Below the pieces are notes generated by a model. The model searched no databases. It saw only the letters and a program-made list of their open reading frames with translations, and was not told the origin of the DNA. The position numbers and the translations under genes were made by a program. From a virus: a stretch of 41,622 nucleotides of DNA. The stretch is taken from IMG/VR virus record IMGVR_UViG_3300001450_000039, positions 5,319 through 46,940 of that record; one strand, given 5' to 3'. Positions 15,955 through 25,111 of the stretch are shown here, piece after piece. The first letter of the stretch is position 1. Each line of letters opens with the position of its first letter.

Positions 15955-16707
15955 CTATGGATAACTTTTCATCACACTACTCCCTACGGAAAACAGTTCA
16001 ACTGGAGTCGTGTCTGTGTTTTCTAGCTTAAATCTCATAAAATACCCACGGGCTCCGTATGATTCTGCAACAGGATTTTTATAGTAAAAAGCAAACTGAT
16101 TTGGTAATGGATTGTTTAATACTACCGCAATAGTTACGGTGTTTGTTGCCTGGTTAATAGCTGTAATTATTCCTGTAGGACGAGAAGATGTTGGTGTTAC
16201 CTGATGGTACAGTGTATCTCCAACACTAACTATATTACCTAGACTAACACTAAATACAACATCTATACCTACAAAAGCTACATTTACAGCTGTTATAGAT
16301 CCTATTCCGTTTGCTGATCTTAATTTAAAATTAACTGTAGTACTTTTGTTTCTAATAAACGTAAACCACTCCCCTTCTTTTTGTTTAAAGTATGTGTTTA
16401 GCATATTACCAGTGCTCAGGTCAGTTGTTAATTCGTTTACCCCCCACGAAGCATCACTTTCTAACGACATTGTTTTAAAAAGTTTTACTGTTTGAGGTTC
16501 AACATTAAAAACTCCAGTAATGTTTGAATTATATTGAACGTTATAATAATTATTTCTTACTTCATTTGTATTATGCCTAAACAGTTGGCCGTTATTAAAA
16601 GAATAAAAATAACTATTCATACCCATCATGTATTCAGGTAGAAAAGAATAAAAAGACGGCCATCCTTTCACTCCGTCACTATAAGATAATGTTTCTTTAA
16701 TTGCCAT
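15955..16707 (-). CDS. Tail/nozzle-associated structural protein (250 aa)
   Basis: A 250-residue beta-rich protein. The N-terminal half carries an aromatic segment (GWPSFYSFLPEYMMGMNSYF, residues 15-34, then FNNGQLFRHN) that I associate with the C-terminal part of large stabilisation/nozzle proteins in Bacteroidetes phages. It may therefore be a split-off part of that assembly. Residues about 153-212 form an insertion with the pattern VGDTLYH...TGIITAINQATNTVTIAV, a member of the beta-module repeated in other virion proteins here. The end (ELFSVGSSVMKSYP) closes the outer domain. It starts 1 base after the 55-residue gene. Confidence 0.6.
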   Translation of the reverse strand: MAIKETLSYSDGVKGWPSFYSFLPEYMMGMNSYFYSFNNGQLFRHNTNEVRNNYYNVQYNSNITGVFNVEPQTVKLFKTMSLESDASWGVNELTTDLSTGNMLNTYFKQKEGEWFTFIRNKSTTVNFKLRSANGIGSITAVNVAFVGIDVVFSVSLGNIVSVGDTLYHQVTPTSSRPTGIITAINQATNTVTIAVVLNNPLPNQFAFYYKNPVAESYGARGYFMRFKLENTDTTPVELFSVGSSVMKSYP

Positions 16708-16708
16708 A

Positions 16709-16876
16709 TTAACAGTTTACAAAAGCCAAAAGCCTTCCATTTAATTGTTCTCTTACTCTACCATTAGATGAATAAAATCCGTCAGGAGCTGGAGTAGTTA
16801 ACGCCTGATCTGTATACATAGCATAAGCAAACTCAAAGTCATTTCCATCATGCCAAAAATTTAAAAATTGTGCCAT
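16709..16876 (-). CDS. Small tail protein related to the C-terminus of the 1648-aa protein (55 aa)
   Basis: ATG at 16876-16874, TAA at 16711-16709. It sits 5 bases after the large nozzle-like gene and 1 base before the next gene, filling what would otherwise be a coding gap. The protein reads MAQFLNFWHDGNDFE at the start and ends in GRLLAFVNC. Its last 27 residues line up with the last 32 of the 1648-residue protein: PAPDGFYSS against PADVGFYFS, then LNGRLLAFVNC against GANGEVLSVNLFPCN. It is probably a small beta-domain tail component that arose by duplication. Function beyond that is unknown. Confidence 0.75.
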   Translation of the reverse strand: MAQFLNFWHDGNDFEFAYAMYTDQALTTPAPDGFYSSNGRVREQLNGRLLAFVNC

Positions 16877-16881
16877 ATCTT

Positions 16882-19800
16882 TTAATTACAAGGGAATAAA
16901 TTAACACTCAATACTTCTCCGTTAGCCCCAACCTCTATTACACTTTGAGCTCTACTAAAATAAAATCCTACATCAGCTGGTACACCCCCAAAACAACAAT
17001 TAGCTGGGTTAGAACCGCAAGCTTTATACGCTATATCTCCAACCACAGGCTCGTTTGTTGATGGTGCACCAGGTGCTGCCGAATGCCAGAAACCTGCGTA
17101 CGCCCCTGGATTGTTAAGCCATAAACCGTTAGGGCCATTTCCTCCATTACAAGCCAAAGCAGCAGTTGTTTGCACAGCAGGATCCATTATAAAATTAGAC
17201 GGGCCTATACAGGGTTGATTAACCGAACACCCAACACAAGCATCTGCCTGACTTACTGAAGAATAACAAAAGTCGTTATTTTGTCTATCTCTTAAATCCC
17301 AAACTAAATACAATGTTTGTGTGCTAGACGTTATAGATAAATTGGCTGAAGTAGCTTTGTAAATTTGATTAACTCCATTAGCATCTGGCTGAGAACCTAT
17401 AATAGGTGTAGACTCATTAGTTAATAACGTTAAATCAAAAGTAGACCCACTAGACGCTGGAACAGCGTTACTTGTTATTGCATAAAATCTATTTTCTGTA
17501 TCATTAAAAACATAAGTATCATTTGGAAACTTGTTAGCTTTCATTGTAACTGTAGATCCATTACTAGGATATAATCCTATAGAAGTCTGTCCTGTATTAA
17601 TTGAATACGCACTTACATTATTTGTTGCACTAAAAGTTACTTGATTTGAATCTAAAGGACTAGTAAACTGTCCGTTACTCCATCTGTATTCGTAATGAAT
17701 AGTTTGTGCTCCTGAACTAATTAATCCGCTAATTGGAGTTCCTAAAACAACTTGTACTACATTTAAAGTTTGAGTTGTAACGCAATTAAAAAACAAATTA
17801 TAAGAAGAAGATGAGTTAGGGGTAATAGTAATAGTAGCTGTAGTAGGGAATGGAGCGGCTTTTTGAAATGTTATTATACTGGAAGTAGTTAGATTATTGC
17901 TTGTTGTAATATTATTGTTCCAGTCAATTATAGAATTTATATCCATTCCTGGTGAAGCAGAATTTATCACAACATCTACATTACCAGTAGCTGTTCCTAG
18001 CTCAACAGTTAAAGTTAAAGGTGTAGAGCTGTTAATTCTTTGTATTTGAGCACCACAATCTATAGTCGAGGCAGGGAAAGGAACAGGTGTAGAGTTAGAA
18101 GAAAAAACATATTCGTTCATATAAGGATCGTAACCCCCTAGTTTTTGTGTGTTTAGTTGGTCTGCAAATTTATCTCTAAAATAAGACCTCATTCCATAAG
18201 TAGATATAACCTCTAACTGATCGCTTTTCATTGTTGCACCAGTAAGTTTTAGTATAGCACCTCTCTTTGTATCACTAAAATACACATCTCTTCCCCAGCT
18301 TGTAAAACTTTCAGGGTTAAAACTTATTCCATACTCTTCTATTCTAGCTACTTGCTGACCTAATATTTCTGGAACAGAAACTATAACTCCGCCGCCAGTA
18401 GAATCACTTAATAAATTTTTATTAACCAAGACATAAGATATTTTGTCTTCTTGTAAAAGTAATATATCTGTTTCTCTTGAATGTAATTTCATTATAGGCC
18501 CGTACACTAACTCACAGTCTTTAAAGTTTACCAAGCCTAAATTAAATTCATTTAAATTATTTACATTACTTGTTCCGCTATATACCCCGCTATATGTTAA
18601 GCTCGCTAATCTGTCTGCTTCTTTAAATTCATTATTAGACACCGCTGTTACTCTTTCTCCTAAAATAAAATCTTTTGCCGTAGACAAATCTCTATACCTA
18701 TAGCTTTCAACTCCATTACCATAAGTAAAACAATCGTGAAAAGGTAGGGTAACGATTGCAGGAATACCTGAGGAAATAACCTGGTTTTGACCAACGATTG
18801 TTCCGTCCCCATAATGAGCAAGATCTCCATTTATATCAGGAAGAATATTATACATTTCAGAAGAGTCATAAAACAAGCTTGGATCGGACTCAGCTGGTTT
18901 TGTCTCAAAAGCCATAAAGTTGTCGTTTATGCTAATAGAAATCTGTGCTTCAATACGCAAATGAAAGTTTACTCCAGGAGCAGGGTAACACCCTTCACTA
19001 CACATTCTCATACCTAAAAACAAAGGACTTCCTGAGTTTGTCTGTACCCAATAAAACTGCATTTCTTCGTCAACTTCAGCAGGAGTATCTCCTGGTAAAA
19101 ACACTTGATCGTAATATCTAAAAGTAATATCTTCATCTCCTCTAGAAACCATAAAAAGAGCTGGGTTAATATTTTCTTGATTCCAAAAATCTCTAAAACT
19201 TACCGCATCTTGACTAGCTTTTACTATGTAGTTTTTAGGAGAACTCACACCTAATAAAGACTTTCTGCAAAATACAGACGAATCATTTCTTCTTGTTTTA
19301 AATCTCATGCTTACGACTGATCCTAAAGGAATAGCAATAGGTGCTAATGTGATAGGTCTGTGAACAGGATACTCTATGAGAGGATTTTCTTGTAAATTTG
19401 TTTGGCCAAGAACATTATAAGTTCTTGCGTCAAGAAATTGAAGATCTATTATTGAAAGAAGATTTGTTCTAGCACTATACCCTTGAGGTTGTAATTTCAT
19501 ATACAGCCCTGCTGGAGCACCTGTTGGCAGTGGGGATACTGGCGGAGTTATGGTTGTATCTCCTGCGGCTAAAGCCTCTACCTCTAAAACTGTAGTTTCA
19601 ACTAAACCTAGCACGGCATCTCCAGTGCTTTCAACTTTAACAGTCAGTATATCTCCCTTAGAAACTAAAGAGGTAGACTCTCCTTGAAGTCTAACGTATG
19701 AAATATTAGCTTGTTGAAAGTCTTGAAATATTTGATTGCTATATATAATATTATAATCTCCAAAAGAAGGCTTTAAAACAAACTTATATTTTGTTGCCCA

Positions 19801-21828
19801 AGAAGGAGGCCTGTTTTCAATATTAATTTTTATTGTATTAATATCAATAGAAGTGCTTGAATCAAAAAACACAGTGTTGTTTGGAGACACTAATGCAGTT
19901 GACGCTCTTCCAAACTCATCCATATATATTATAGCCGCGTCATAATTTCTGTTACTATGAAGACTAGAAGAATCAGAAACACTTGAAAAAACAAAATTAC
20001 AATCCGAAGACTCTCCTCTGTATGGTAGTATGTTTTGTGTTATGCTTGTAAAAGAATAACTAAAATATTCATACACATTCACTATAGCACCCCCTCCCCC
20101 AGGATTGTACTGGTACTGAATAGCTGGGACTTGAATTTTAAAAGTGTTTCCAGAAACAACTAATCTAAATCCTTGCTGCGATGGTGAAGAAGAAAATTTT
20201 CCAGAATTTACAAATTCATATTGTACTGGCGAACTAGGTGCATTAATTACTTTATATAATTCATCCGTTAAAGAAAGGCCATACACCGCAGTTGGTGAAA
20301 TAGGAGTAATAGTATTACTATCTCCTATAGCGGCAGCAAACTCATTACTTAATAAAAAATCATTAAAAGAAACATAATTGCCTTGAGCCACTACAATAGT
20401 TTCAATAGAAAATTCTGTTGATGGCGTGTTAGTTGAAAATGTAGTAGGAAAATTAGAACTACCTGTATCCCCTCCTAAAGGTGTATTATAAGGAGCAGGC
20501 TGAACAACGCCAGAAGTTAGTTTTACTCTTAATGTAAATTGAGAATTTATTAATATTGGAAGAGAAATACCTAAATCATCTAAATCAAATGTAGCTGTAT
20601 CTAAAGAAACCTGAAGTGACGCAGCAGGATTTATTATGTTTGTTGCGGTTGTTGTTAAAATTGCTGAAACATTAGCATTTACTACTGGTACTGAGCTAGT
20701 TGAGGCAGTAAAGTCAATAGGTATTTCCGCACCATCAGAAGTAGTTATGTTATATTGATCTACATAATTACCATAAATCAGTCTGTTTCCCATTATAGTT
20801 TGAGACTTTGCTAAACGAGGAACATTATCATACAACCTTAACAATTCGTCTTGACCTATAAGGCTTAATATTTTTGAATTAGTAAAGTTTACTGTTTGCA
20901 AACTATTATCAGACCATCCTAAATCAGTTTTTTTATACCTTTCTATTACAAAAATATTATTGCTTACCGACTCTTTATAAAGTAATTCAACAGCAATAAC
21001 TAATTTACCTCCCGTATTAAAAGTTACTTCAACACCATTAAATGTGTTCTCCATACCTTCGTTGTAATAATTACTAGGATCAAAAAAAAACGCCCCTGGT
21101 TCAAAAGCTGAAGTAGTGTATAATGATGTAGCACTATATTCGTTATCAAGATATTGATAGCGATATGCAAAACACAAAAACCTATCAACTATATAATTCT
21201 CCTCTCCAGGAACATTAACTAATTTAATATCAGGACGAGCAAGCTCATACTCTGTAACGCCTAAAGATGTAGTATAAGAACTAAATCCTGGAGGCTTAAC
21301 GATAACATTTAACTCTTCTGCTGAAATCTGATCCACCCCAGCTAAAGGTTCTGAATAATTTCTTTTTATATTTATTTTTCGTGGAGGATTAAAGTCGTCT
21401 GTAAAAAACAGCAAGTCTTCTATTAAACTTACACCAGTTACTAAAAACTTTGGATCAAAATTTAATACGGTTTCACTAACCACATGATATGTTACAGACT
21501 GACCTGTAGTATTATACGATATAATCATATCAACTACTCCTGAACTTGAGGTTGCAGAAGAAGGGTCGTGAACAAACCAATAAATATTTTCGTTTACTCC
21601 ATCTGAAAAAGCACCTATACAAGTAGCGTCTCCTGACAAAACTTGTCCATTATAACTAATACTAGTAAGTTTCGTGTTGCCTTTTGAGTTTTCTACAGCA
21701 CCGATCTCAGTAGTTTCTGTTGATCCTAGCCTTACATTAAGAGCGTCTATATATTGTCCTGGAGGTACTAAGCGTTCATCAACGCTTTTATTCATTTTAC
21801 CAGCTATAAAATTCGTGTTAATATCCAT
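16882..21828 (-). CDS. Nozzle/muzzle-like tail tube protein (1648 aa)
   Basis: A 1648-residue beta-rich structural protein. The N-terminus carries a pattern I know from nozzle/stabilisation proteins: FIAGKMNKSVDERLVPPGQY (residues 7-26), then ALNVRLGST and IGAVENSKGNTKL (42-54). Such proteins form the tail nozzle in podoviruses (T7 gp12) and the muzzle of crAss-like phages. The rest is long beta-strand-rich sequence with many Ser/Thr/Asn repeats, consistent with propeller and platform domains. A conserved-looking block YGISFNPESFTSWGRDVYFS lies around residues 1160-1180. The C-terminus is Cys-rich (several C, including NCCFGG). It is flanked 1 base upstream by the ring protein gene. Assignment as nozzle/muzzle is inferred from motif and position. 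Confidence 0.75.
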   Translation of the reverse strand: MDINTNFIAGKMNKSVDERLVPPGQYIDALNVRLGSTETTEIGAVENSKGNTKLTSISYNGQVLSGDATCIGAFSDGVNENIYWFVHDPSSATSSSGVVDMIISYNTTGQSVTYHVVSETVLNFDPKFLVTGVSLIEDLLFFTDDFNPPRKINIKRNYSEPLAGVDQISAEELNVIVKPPGFSSYTTSLGVTEYELARPDIKLVNVPGEENYIVDRFLCFAYRYQYLDNEYSATSLYTTSAFEPGAFFFDPSNYYNEGMENTFNGVEVTFNTGGKLVIAVELLYKESVSNNIFVIERYKKTDLGWSDNSLQTVNFTNSKILSLIGQDELLRLYDNVPRLAKSQTIMGNRLIYGNYVDQYNITTSDGAEIPIDFTASTSSVPVVNANVSAILTTTATNIINPAASLQVSLDTATFDLDDLGISLPILINSQFTLRVKLTSGVVQPAPYNTPLGGDTGSSNFPTTFSTNTPSTEFSIETIVVAQGNYVSFNDFLLSNEFAAAIGDSNTITPISPTAVYGLSLTDELYKVINAPSSPVQYEFVNSGKFSSSPSQQGFRLVVSGNTFKIQVPAIQYQYNPGGGGAIVNVYEYFSYSFTSITQNILPYRGESSDCNFVFSSVSDSSSLHSNRNYDAAIIYMDEFGRASTALVSPNNTVFFDSSTSIDINTIKINIENRPPSWATKYKFVLKPSFGDYNIIYSNQIFQDFQQANISYVRLQGESTSLVSKGDILTVKVESTGDAVLGLVETTVLEVEALAAGDTTITPPVSPLPTGAPAGLYMKLQPQGYSARTNLLSIIDLQFLDARTYNVLGQTNLQENPLIEYPVHRPITLAPIAIPLGSVVSMRFKTRRNDSSVFCRKSLLGVSSPKNYIVKASQDAVSFRDFWNQENINPALFMVSRGDEDITFRYYDQVFLPGDTPAEVDEEMQFYWVQTNSGSPLFLGMRMCSEGCYPAPGVNFHLRIEAQISISINDNFMAFETKPAESDPSLFYDSSEMYNILPDINGDLAHYGDGTIVGQNQVISSGIPAIVTLPFHDCFTYGNGVESYRYRDLSTAKDFILGERVTAVSNNEFKEADRLASLTYSGVYSGTSNVNNLNEFNLGLVNFKDCELVYGPIMKLHSRETDILLLQEDKISYVLVNKNLLSDSTGGGVIVSVPEILGQQVARIEEYGISFNPESFTSWGRDVYFSDTKRGAILKLTGATMKSDQLEVISTYGMRSYFRDKFADQLNTQKLGGYDPYMNEYVFSSNSTPVPFPASTIDCGAQIQRINSSTPLTLTVELGTATGNVDVVINSASPGMDINSIIDWNNNITTSNNLTTSSIITFQKAAPFPTTATITITPNSSSSYNLFFNCVTTQTLNVVQVVLGTPISGLISSGAQTIHYEYRWSNGQFTSPLDSNQVTFSATNNVSAYSINTGQTSIGLYPSNGSTVTMKANKFPNDTYVFNDTENRFYAITSNAVPASSGSTFDLTLLTNESTPIIGSQPDANGVNQIYKATSANLSITSSTQTLYLVWDLRDRQNNDFCYSSVSQADACVGCSVNQPCIGPSNFIMDPAVQTTAALACNGGNGPNGLWLNNPGAYAGFWHSAAPGAPSTNEPVVGDIAYKACGSNPANCCFGGVPADVGFYFSRAQSVIEVGANGEVLSVNLFPCN

Positions 21829-21829
21829 A

Positions 21830-22750
21830 TTATTTCAGCCATTTACTCTGTCCTCTCATGTTCATTAATAGTCTTCCAGGGTGCATATTACTTAATCTTA
21901 GTTTTGCGTTTCTCAATAATGATGACTTATCCTTTCTAGCTCTATTAACTACATATTCTTGAATACCATATTTTACATTTAATAATGAGTACCTTATGTA
22001 TGCATATATAAATTCTTCAAATAATTTATTAACTTGTATCTTAGAATTATTTCCTTGCTCCATACCATCTGAAACATATTCTAAAACTACAGATTGTCCC
22101 GCTAAATCTGAAGATAAATATATAACTCCCTCTTGTTTGTTTATTGTAAACGTAGGATTTACATTTGCAGTCTCTGTGTTTAAACCAAATCTATCCCCTA
22201 TTCCATATTCAAAATACCATTCACCATTACAGCAAAATCCTTCCTGCCCGTTGTAAGGCCCAGGCCCTAAATATAAAGCTCTCATTCCTCCCCCTTGTCT
22301 TGATAAATCCACTAAAGAGTTTTCAGGTTTTAACACATTACCATCTAAATCAAATAAAATCTGTGCATTATTGTCTTGCAGATAAGAACTACTCCATTGT
22401 GTTTGTATGTTTTCAACTAATGGATATAAAACACCATCTCTGTAATACGATATCCTAACATAATTAACATAATCTTGAGGTAAAATAAATCTTATTTGCG
22501 AGTCTACAGTTAATTGCAATACTTTAATTTCTTTCATCGCATCGTAATTTAACTCTTGTATTCCTCTCTTTGCGTGAAATAAAACTTGATACCTTTCTAT
22601 GTTATTTAATATCTCATTGTTACCTTGATATATTAACATAAAATTAGACACTATATCTTCTAAGCTTACATACTGATATGAACCCCAGTTCTCATCCTTA
22701 GGAGATACTTGATTGTTTTCGTAATATTGATAGTCAGTAATATATGCCAT
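21830..22750 (-). CDS. Neck/ring (tail tube-like) structural protein (306 aa)
   Basis: A 306-residue protein with segments I recall from Bacteroidetes podoviruses and crAss-like neck proteins: YQVLFHAKRGIQELNYDAMK (residues 54-73), LPQDYVNYVRISYYRDG (about 89-105) and LQDNNAQILFDLDGN (about 123-137). The first half is alpha/beta, followed by beta-rich sequence with several Cys (FCCNGEW), and then a helical, basic C-terminus (RARKDKSSLLRNAKLRLSN). Position between the adaptor-like protein and the nozzle protein suggests a ring of the tail tube. Spacing is 1 base to the nozzle gene and 3 bases to the upstream gene. Confidence 0.7.
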   Translation of the reverse strand: MAYITDYQYYENNQVSPKDENWGSYQYVSLEDIVSNFMLIYQGNNEILNNIERYQVLFHAKRGIQELNYDAMKEIKVLQLTVDSQIRFILPQDYVNYVRISYYRDGVLYPLVENIQTQWSSSYLQDNNAQILFDLDGNVLKPENSLVDLSRQGGGMRALYLGPGPYNGQEGFCCNGEWYFEYGIGDRFGLNTETANVNPTFTINKQEGVIYLSSDLAGQSVVLEYVSDGMEQGNNSKIQVNKLFEEFIYAYIRYSLLNVKYGIQEYVVNRARKDKSSLLRNAKLRLSNMHPGRLLMNMRGQSKWLK

Positions 22751-22753
22751 TTC

Positions 22754-23740
22754 TTATACTTGTATTTGGTTTTCTTGCACTTCCTCTGTTGATCCAAAAT
22801 TATACACTTGTTGCTCTCTAATTTCTATTCCTACATATTGACATATTTTTGCTATCAACCCTGGTTCATCAGACAATGGTAATTCAAAGTCTTGAAAGTC
22901 TGCTGCCGAAGCATCAAATAATGGTTCTCCTTCAACTATTGTAACAAAAGTCCATTTAGGTGCTTTAGGATATCTAACGTATTGTGTTTTTATAGCACCC
23001 GCAGCTTGTATGGTTGTTGGGTAAACCGTAATGGTATTACCGTCTAAAACGTAAGCGGGAAATAATGAAGATGGAGATGTTATTGTAGAGCTAGTTAAAT
23101 AAAATAATTTATTTTGACTTACTCTTTCTACCTCAACTATTGTGTTTGCATCAAATATACTATAGTTTTCAGCAGGAGGTACAGTAGCTGATTGAAATAT
23201 ATCAGTTGCTAAATTTAAAGTAGTAGCGTCTACCACTGAATTAACAAATGATTCAGTTAAAGTACCCGTATTAACAACTAAACTGCCTGTAAGCGGAAAT
23301 ACTGTAAAGCCAGTAGCTCCAGTATTAAAAGCTGGTGGAGAAGGTTGGCCAACTAAGGCAGCATTTATTAACTGTTTATTATTACTTGCACTTGTTGTTC
23401 CTGATGTAAGAAGTGTAGGGTAATGAAATATTTTATTTATTAAATAATAATCTAACGGTAAGTTCCAAGAATTAGCTCCGTTACCTCCAATTAAAAAAGC
23501 TTGTACTGAAAAAGAATCTATTACCTCAACTAATCCTTTAGTTATATCAGCGTACCCCGTTCCCGAAAGTCTTTGGTTTTCTCTATTTATATATTGATTG
23601 TATTGATAAAAGTAATCTTCAAATAAATCCATCTGTGCCTGTTGAGCATACAAATTGAAGTCTTGAGGAGATAAGTATCCGTAATTATTTTTATTTATAA
23701 TTGCCAATACTGTATTCCTAACATTATTAATCATAGCCAT
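22754..23740 (-). CDS. Head-tail adaptor/ring protein with inserted beta-module (328 aa)
   Basis: The N-terminal 75 residues are helical with the pattern TVLAIINKNNYGYLSPQDFN (10-29), then AQQAQMDLFEDYFYQYN. I associate this with connector proteins of crAss-like and related phages. Residues about 140-197 form a beta insertion (VVDATTLNLATDIFQSA...NYSI) that matches a module repeated in the neighbouring 317-residue protein. The C-terminus returns to the base fold (IKTQYVRYPKAPKW). It is first in a transcription unit that follows a terminator, with a TATATTTG box 24 bases upstream of its ATG. Likely role: dodecameric adaptor below the portal. Confidence 0.7.
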   Translation of the reverse strand: MAMINNVRNTVLAIINKNNYGYLSPQDFNLYAQQAQMDLFEDYFYQYNQYINRENQRLSGTGYADITKGLVEVIDSFSVQAFLIGGNGANSWNLPLDYYLINKIFHYPTLLTSGTTSASNNKQLINAALVGQPSPPAFNTGATGFTVFPLTGSLVVNTGTLTESFVNSVVDATTLNLATDIFQSATVPPAENYSIFDANTIVEVERVSQNKLFYLTSSTITSPSSLFPAYVLDGNTITVYPTTIQAAGAIKTQYVRYPKAPKWTFVTIVEGEPLFDASAADFQDFELPLSDEPGLIAKICQYVGIEIREQQVYNFGSTEEVQENQIQV

Positions 23741-23763
23741 AGAAAATACATTTTAAATATCTA

Positions 23764-23771
23764 CAAATATA
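23764..23771 (-). promoter_or_regulatory. Putative promoter box TATATTTG for the neck/nozzle operon
   Basis: TATATTTG on the minus strand (followed by T) fits TAnnTTTG. It lies just downstream of the intrinsic terminator at 23774-23808 and 24 bases before the adaptor gene start, the expected layout of a new transcription unit. A -33 TTG element is not evident because the upstream sequence is the terminator itself. Confidence 0.55.
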
Positions 23772-23773
23772 AG

Positions 23774-23808
23774 AAAAAAAAAGAGGTTACTTTTTTTAGT
23801 AACCTCTT
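23774..23808 (-). terminator. Intrinsic terminator after the 317-aa structural gene
   Basis: A perfect 11-base-pair stem, AAGAGGTTACT at 23781-23791 with AGTAACCTCTT at 23798-23808, and a 6-base loop. Read on the minus strand it is followed by seven T residues (the A-run 23774-23780). It sits about 20 bases after the stop of the upstream gene. A good rho-independent terminator for leftward transcription. Confidence 0.9.
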
Positions 23809-23828
23809 AAGAATTGTTGTAAAAACTA

Positions 23829-24782
23829 TTAAGCTGCTGTTACGCTTTCTACTGTTATAACCGCGTTTTCAAATATCGGCATTTGTACTCTTGCAGTAGA
23901 AGGGCCAGGAGGTTCAGGCATATCAACACCTATATATCCTCTCTTCATAGCATTTTGTATTGCAATAGCAACAGCACGTCCAGTTCCTTGATCTGAATGG
24001 TCTATTGTAACTTCATCATTATTAACTGTGTTTAACTGAATTATAGTTTGTTCTGCTCCAGCTCTGTCAGCTAAAACTATCTGATCCATTTGAATTAAAT
24101 ATGTTGAAGCTACAGTTGAGTCAAAAATATTATATGCGTCTCCAAGAGCACCTACTGTAGAGCTGCATCTAAATCTATTTTTATCTATAATTACAGTAAC
24201 TATTTCACTAAAGTTTTGTGTAGTGTTTTCATATACATCACCAATAGATAAAGTAGTTAAAAAAGACTGTCCATTACTATAAACTTCATTTGAAGGAGCT
24301 GAAATTGTAAAATTATCATTAAACAAGGTTGAGCTGTTAAAAATATCAGCCGTTAATGTTAATGATGTTTCGTTAATTAAAGCAGCTACAGTAGTTGTCG
24401 TAGAAGCTGTTGTGTTTGTTACAGTATCTCCAACTCTAACTTTACGAGCTGTAAATGTTGATCCTACAGCATTTAATTGATTTAATTTACGAACAGCAAA
24501 AGTTTCTCCACCTGCATTAAATAAATTTGTTGCAAAAGTTAACTTATTTGTTGCTACTGCCGTACAAGCTGCTTGCGTTGACGCAGTAATATTATAAGCT
24601 ATATCTCCAACAACCACTCCTAAAGCAACAAAGTCTACCGCTGCATCATTTAACTCATTAGTTGCAGCCCCTGCATTTGTTCCTGAGGCTATTCCTGCCG
24701 AAGCGGCTGATGGTATTACTAAATCAAGTGTACCAGAAGATACAACTGTGTTAATTGGAATTTCTAAGTATTTCGCTCTCAT
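23829..24782 (-). CDS. Head-associated structural protein with three tandem beta-modules (317 aa)
   Basis: A small core fold is split by three repeated modules at residues about 48-100, 108-162 and 172-222. Each has the pattern (V/I)GDxxxNxT, then a strand, a turn and TxLTxxTxxFN ending in FxI/FAV. The core is the N-terminal strand region (AKYLEIPINTVVSSGTLDLV, 3-22) plus the C-terminus (about 225-317, with VTIDHSDQGTGRAVAIAIQN and a run of helix and strands ending ITVESVTAA). The core resembles the neighbouring 92-residue protein, so the two are paralogues. It is probably a capsid decoration or head fibre component exposed on the particle. It is followed by a strong terminator. Confidence 0.7.
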   Translation of the reverse strand: MRAKYLEIPINTVVSSGTLDLVIPSAASAGIASGTNAGAATNELNDAAVDFVALGVVVGDIAYNITASTQAACTAVATNKLTFATNLFNAGGETFAVRKLNQLNAVGSTFTARKVRVGDTVTNTTASTTTTVAALINETSLTLTADIFNSSTLFNDNFTISAPSNEVYSNGQSFLTTLSIGDVYENTTQNFSEIVTVIIDKNRFRCSSTVGALGDAYNIFDSTVASTYLIQMDQIVLADRAGAEQTIIQLNTVNNDEVTIDHSDQGTGRAVAIAIQNAMKRGYIGVDMPEPPGPSTARVQMPIFENAVITVESVTAA

Positions 24783-24786
24783 AAGA

Positions 24787-25065
24787 TTATGCGTTTACTA
24801 TAGAAGTTACAGCCTTTGGTAGAATTAGCTCAAAGTATGGAGAAGTCCATCCTGTTGATAATGCTGTTTCTATTGAGTTTACTATATCTAAATATACATC
24901 TGAATCTAATTGAGCTGCTGTAGTAATAGTTGTAGTCGTTCCATCAACGTAATCTATTGTTACAAGAGCCGCTGTAGCAGTTTGTGTAGCTACGGCTTTT
25001 ATACCGTTACAGCTAATTAATTGACCTGTAAAAGGTGCGTTTGTTATTTTTAAGAATTTTGTCAT
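24787..25065 (-). CDS. Small head-associated structural protein (92 aa), paralogue of the 317-aa protein
   Basis: A 92-residue protein consisting of the core fold without inserts: KFLKITNAPFTG at the start, VTIDYVDG in the middle (about 35-42), a helix DVYLDIVNSIETALSTGW (56-73), and a final strand ILPKAVTSIVNA. These positions match the outer parts of the 317-residue protein encoded 4 bases downstream. Likely a minor capsid or decoration protein; function is inferred from context. A TATCTTTG box lies 32 bases upstream of the ATG. Confidence 0.65.
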   Translation of the reverse strand: MTKFLKITNAPFTGQLISCNGIKAVATQTATAALVTIDYVDGTTTTITTAAQLDSDVYLDIVNSIETALSTGWTSPYFELILPKAVTSIVNA

Positions 25066-25097
25066 TTTATAAAAAGGTTTTAATGATTATTAATTAA

Positions 25098-25105
25098 CAA
25101 AGATA
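25098..25105 (-). promoter_or_regulatory. Putative promoter box TATCTTTG before the small head protein genes
   Basis: On the minus strand the box is followed by TTAATTAATAA, giving TATCTTTGTTAATTAATAA. This is the same as the box at 38823-38830 apart from a one-base insertion there. It lies in the 46-base gap between the 251-residue gene and the 92-residue gene, 32 bases before the latter's ATG. The paired conservation makes chance unlikely. Confidence 0.65.
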
Positions 25106-25111
25106 ATGAAT

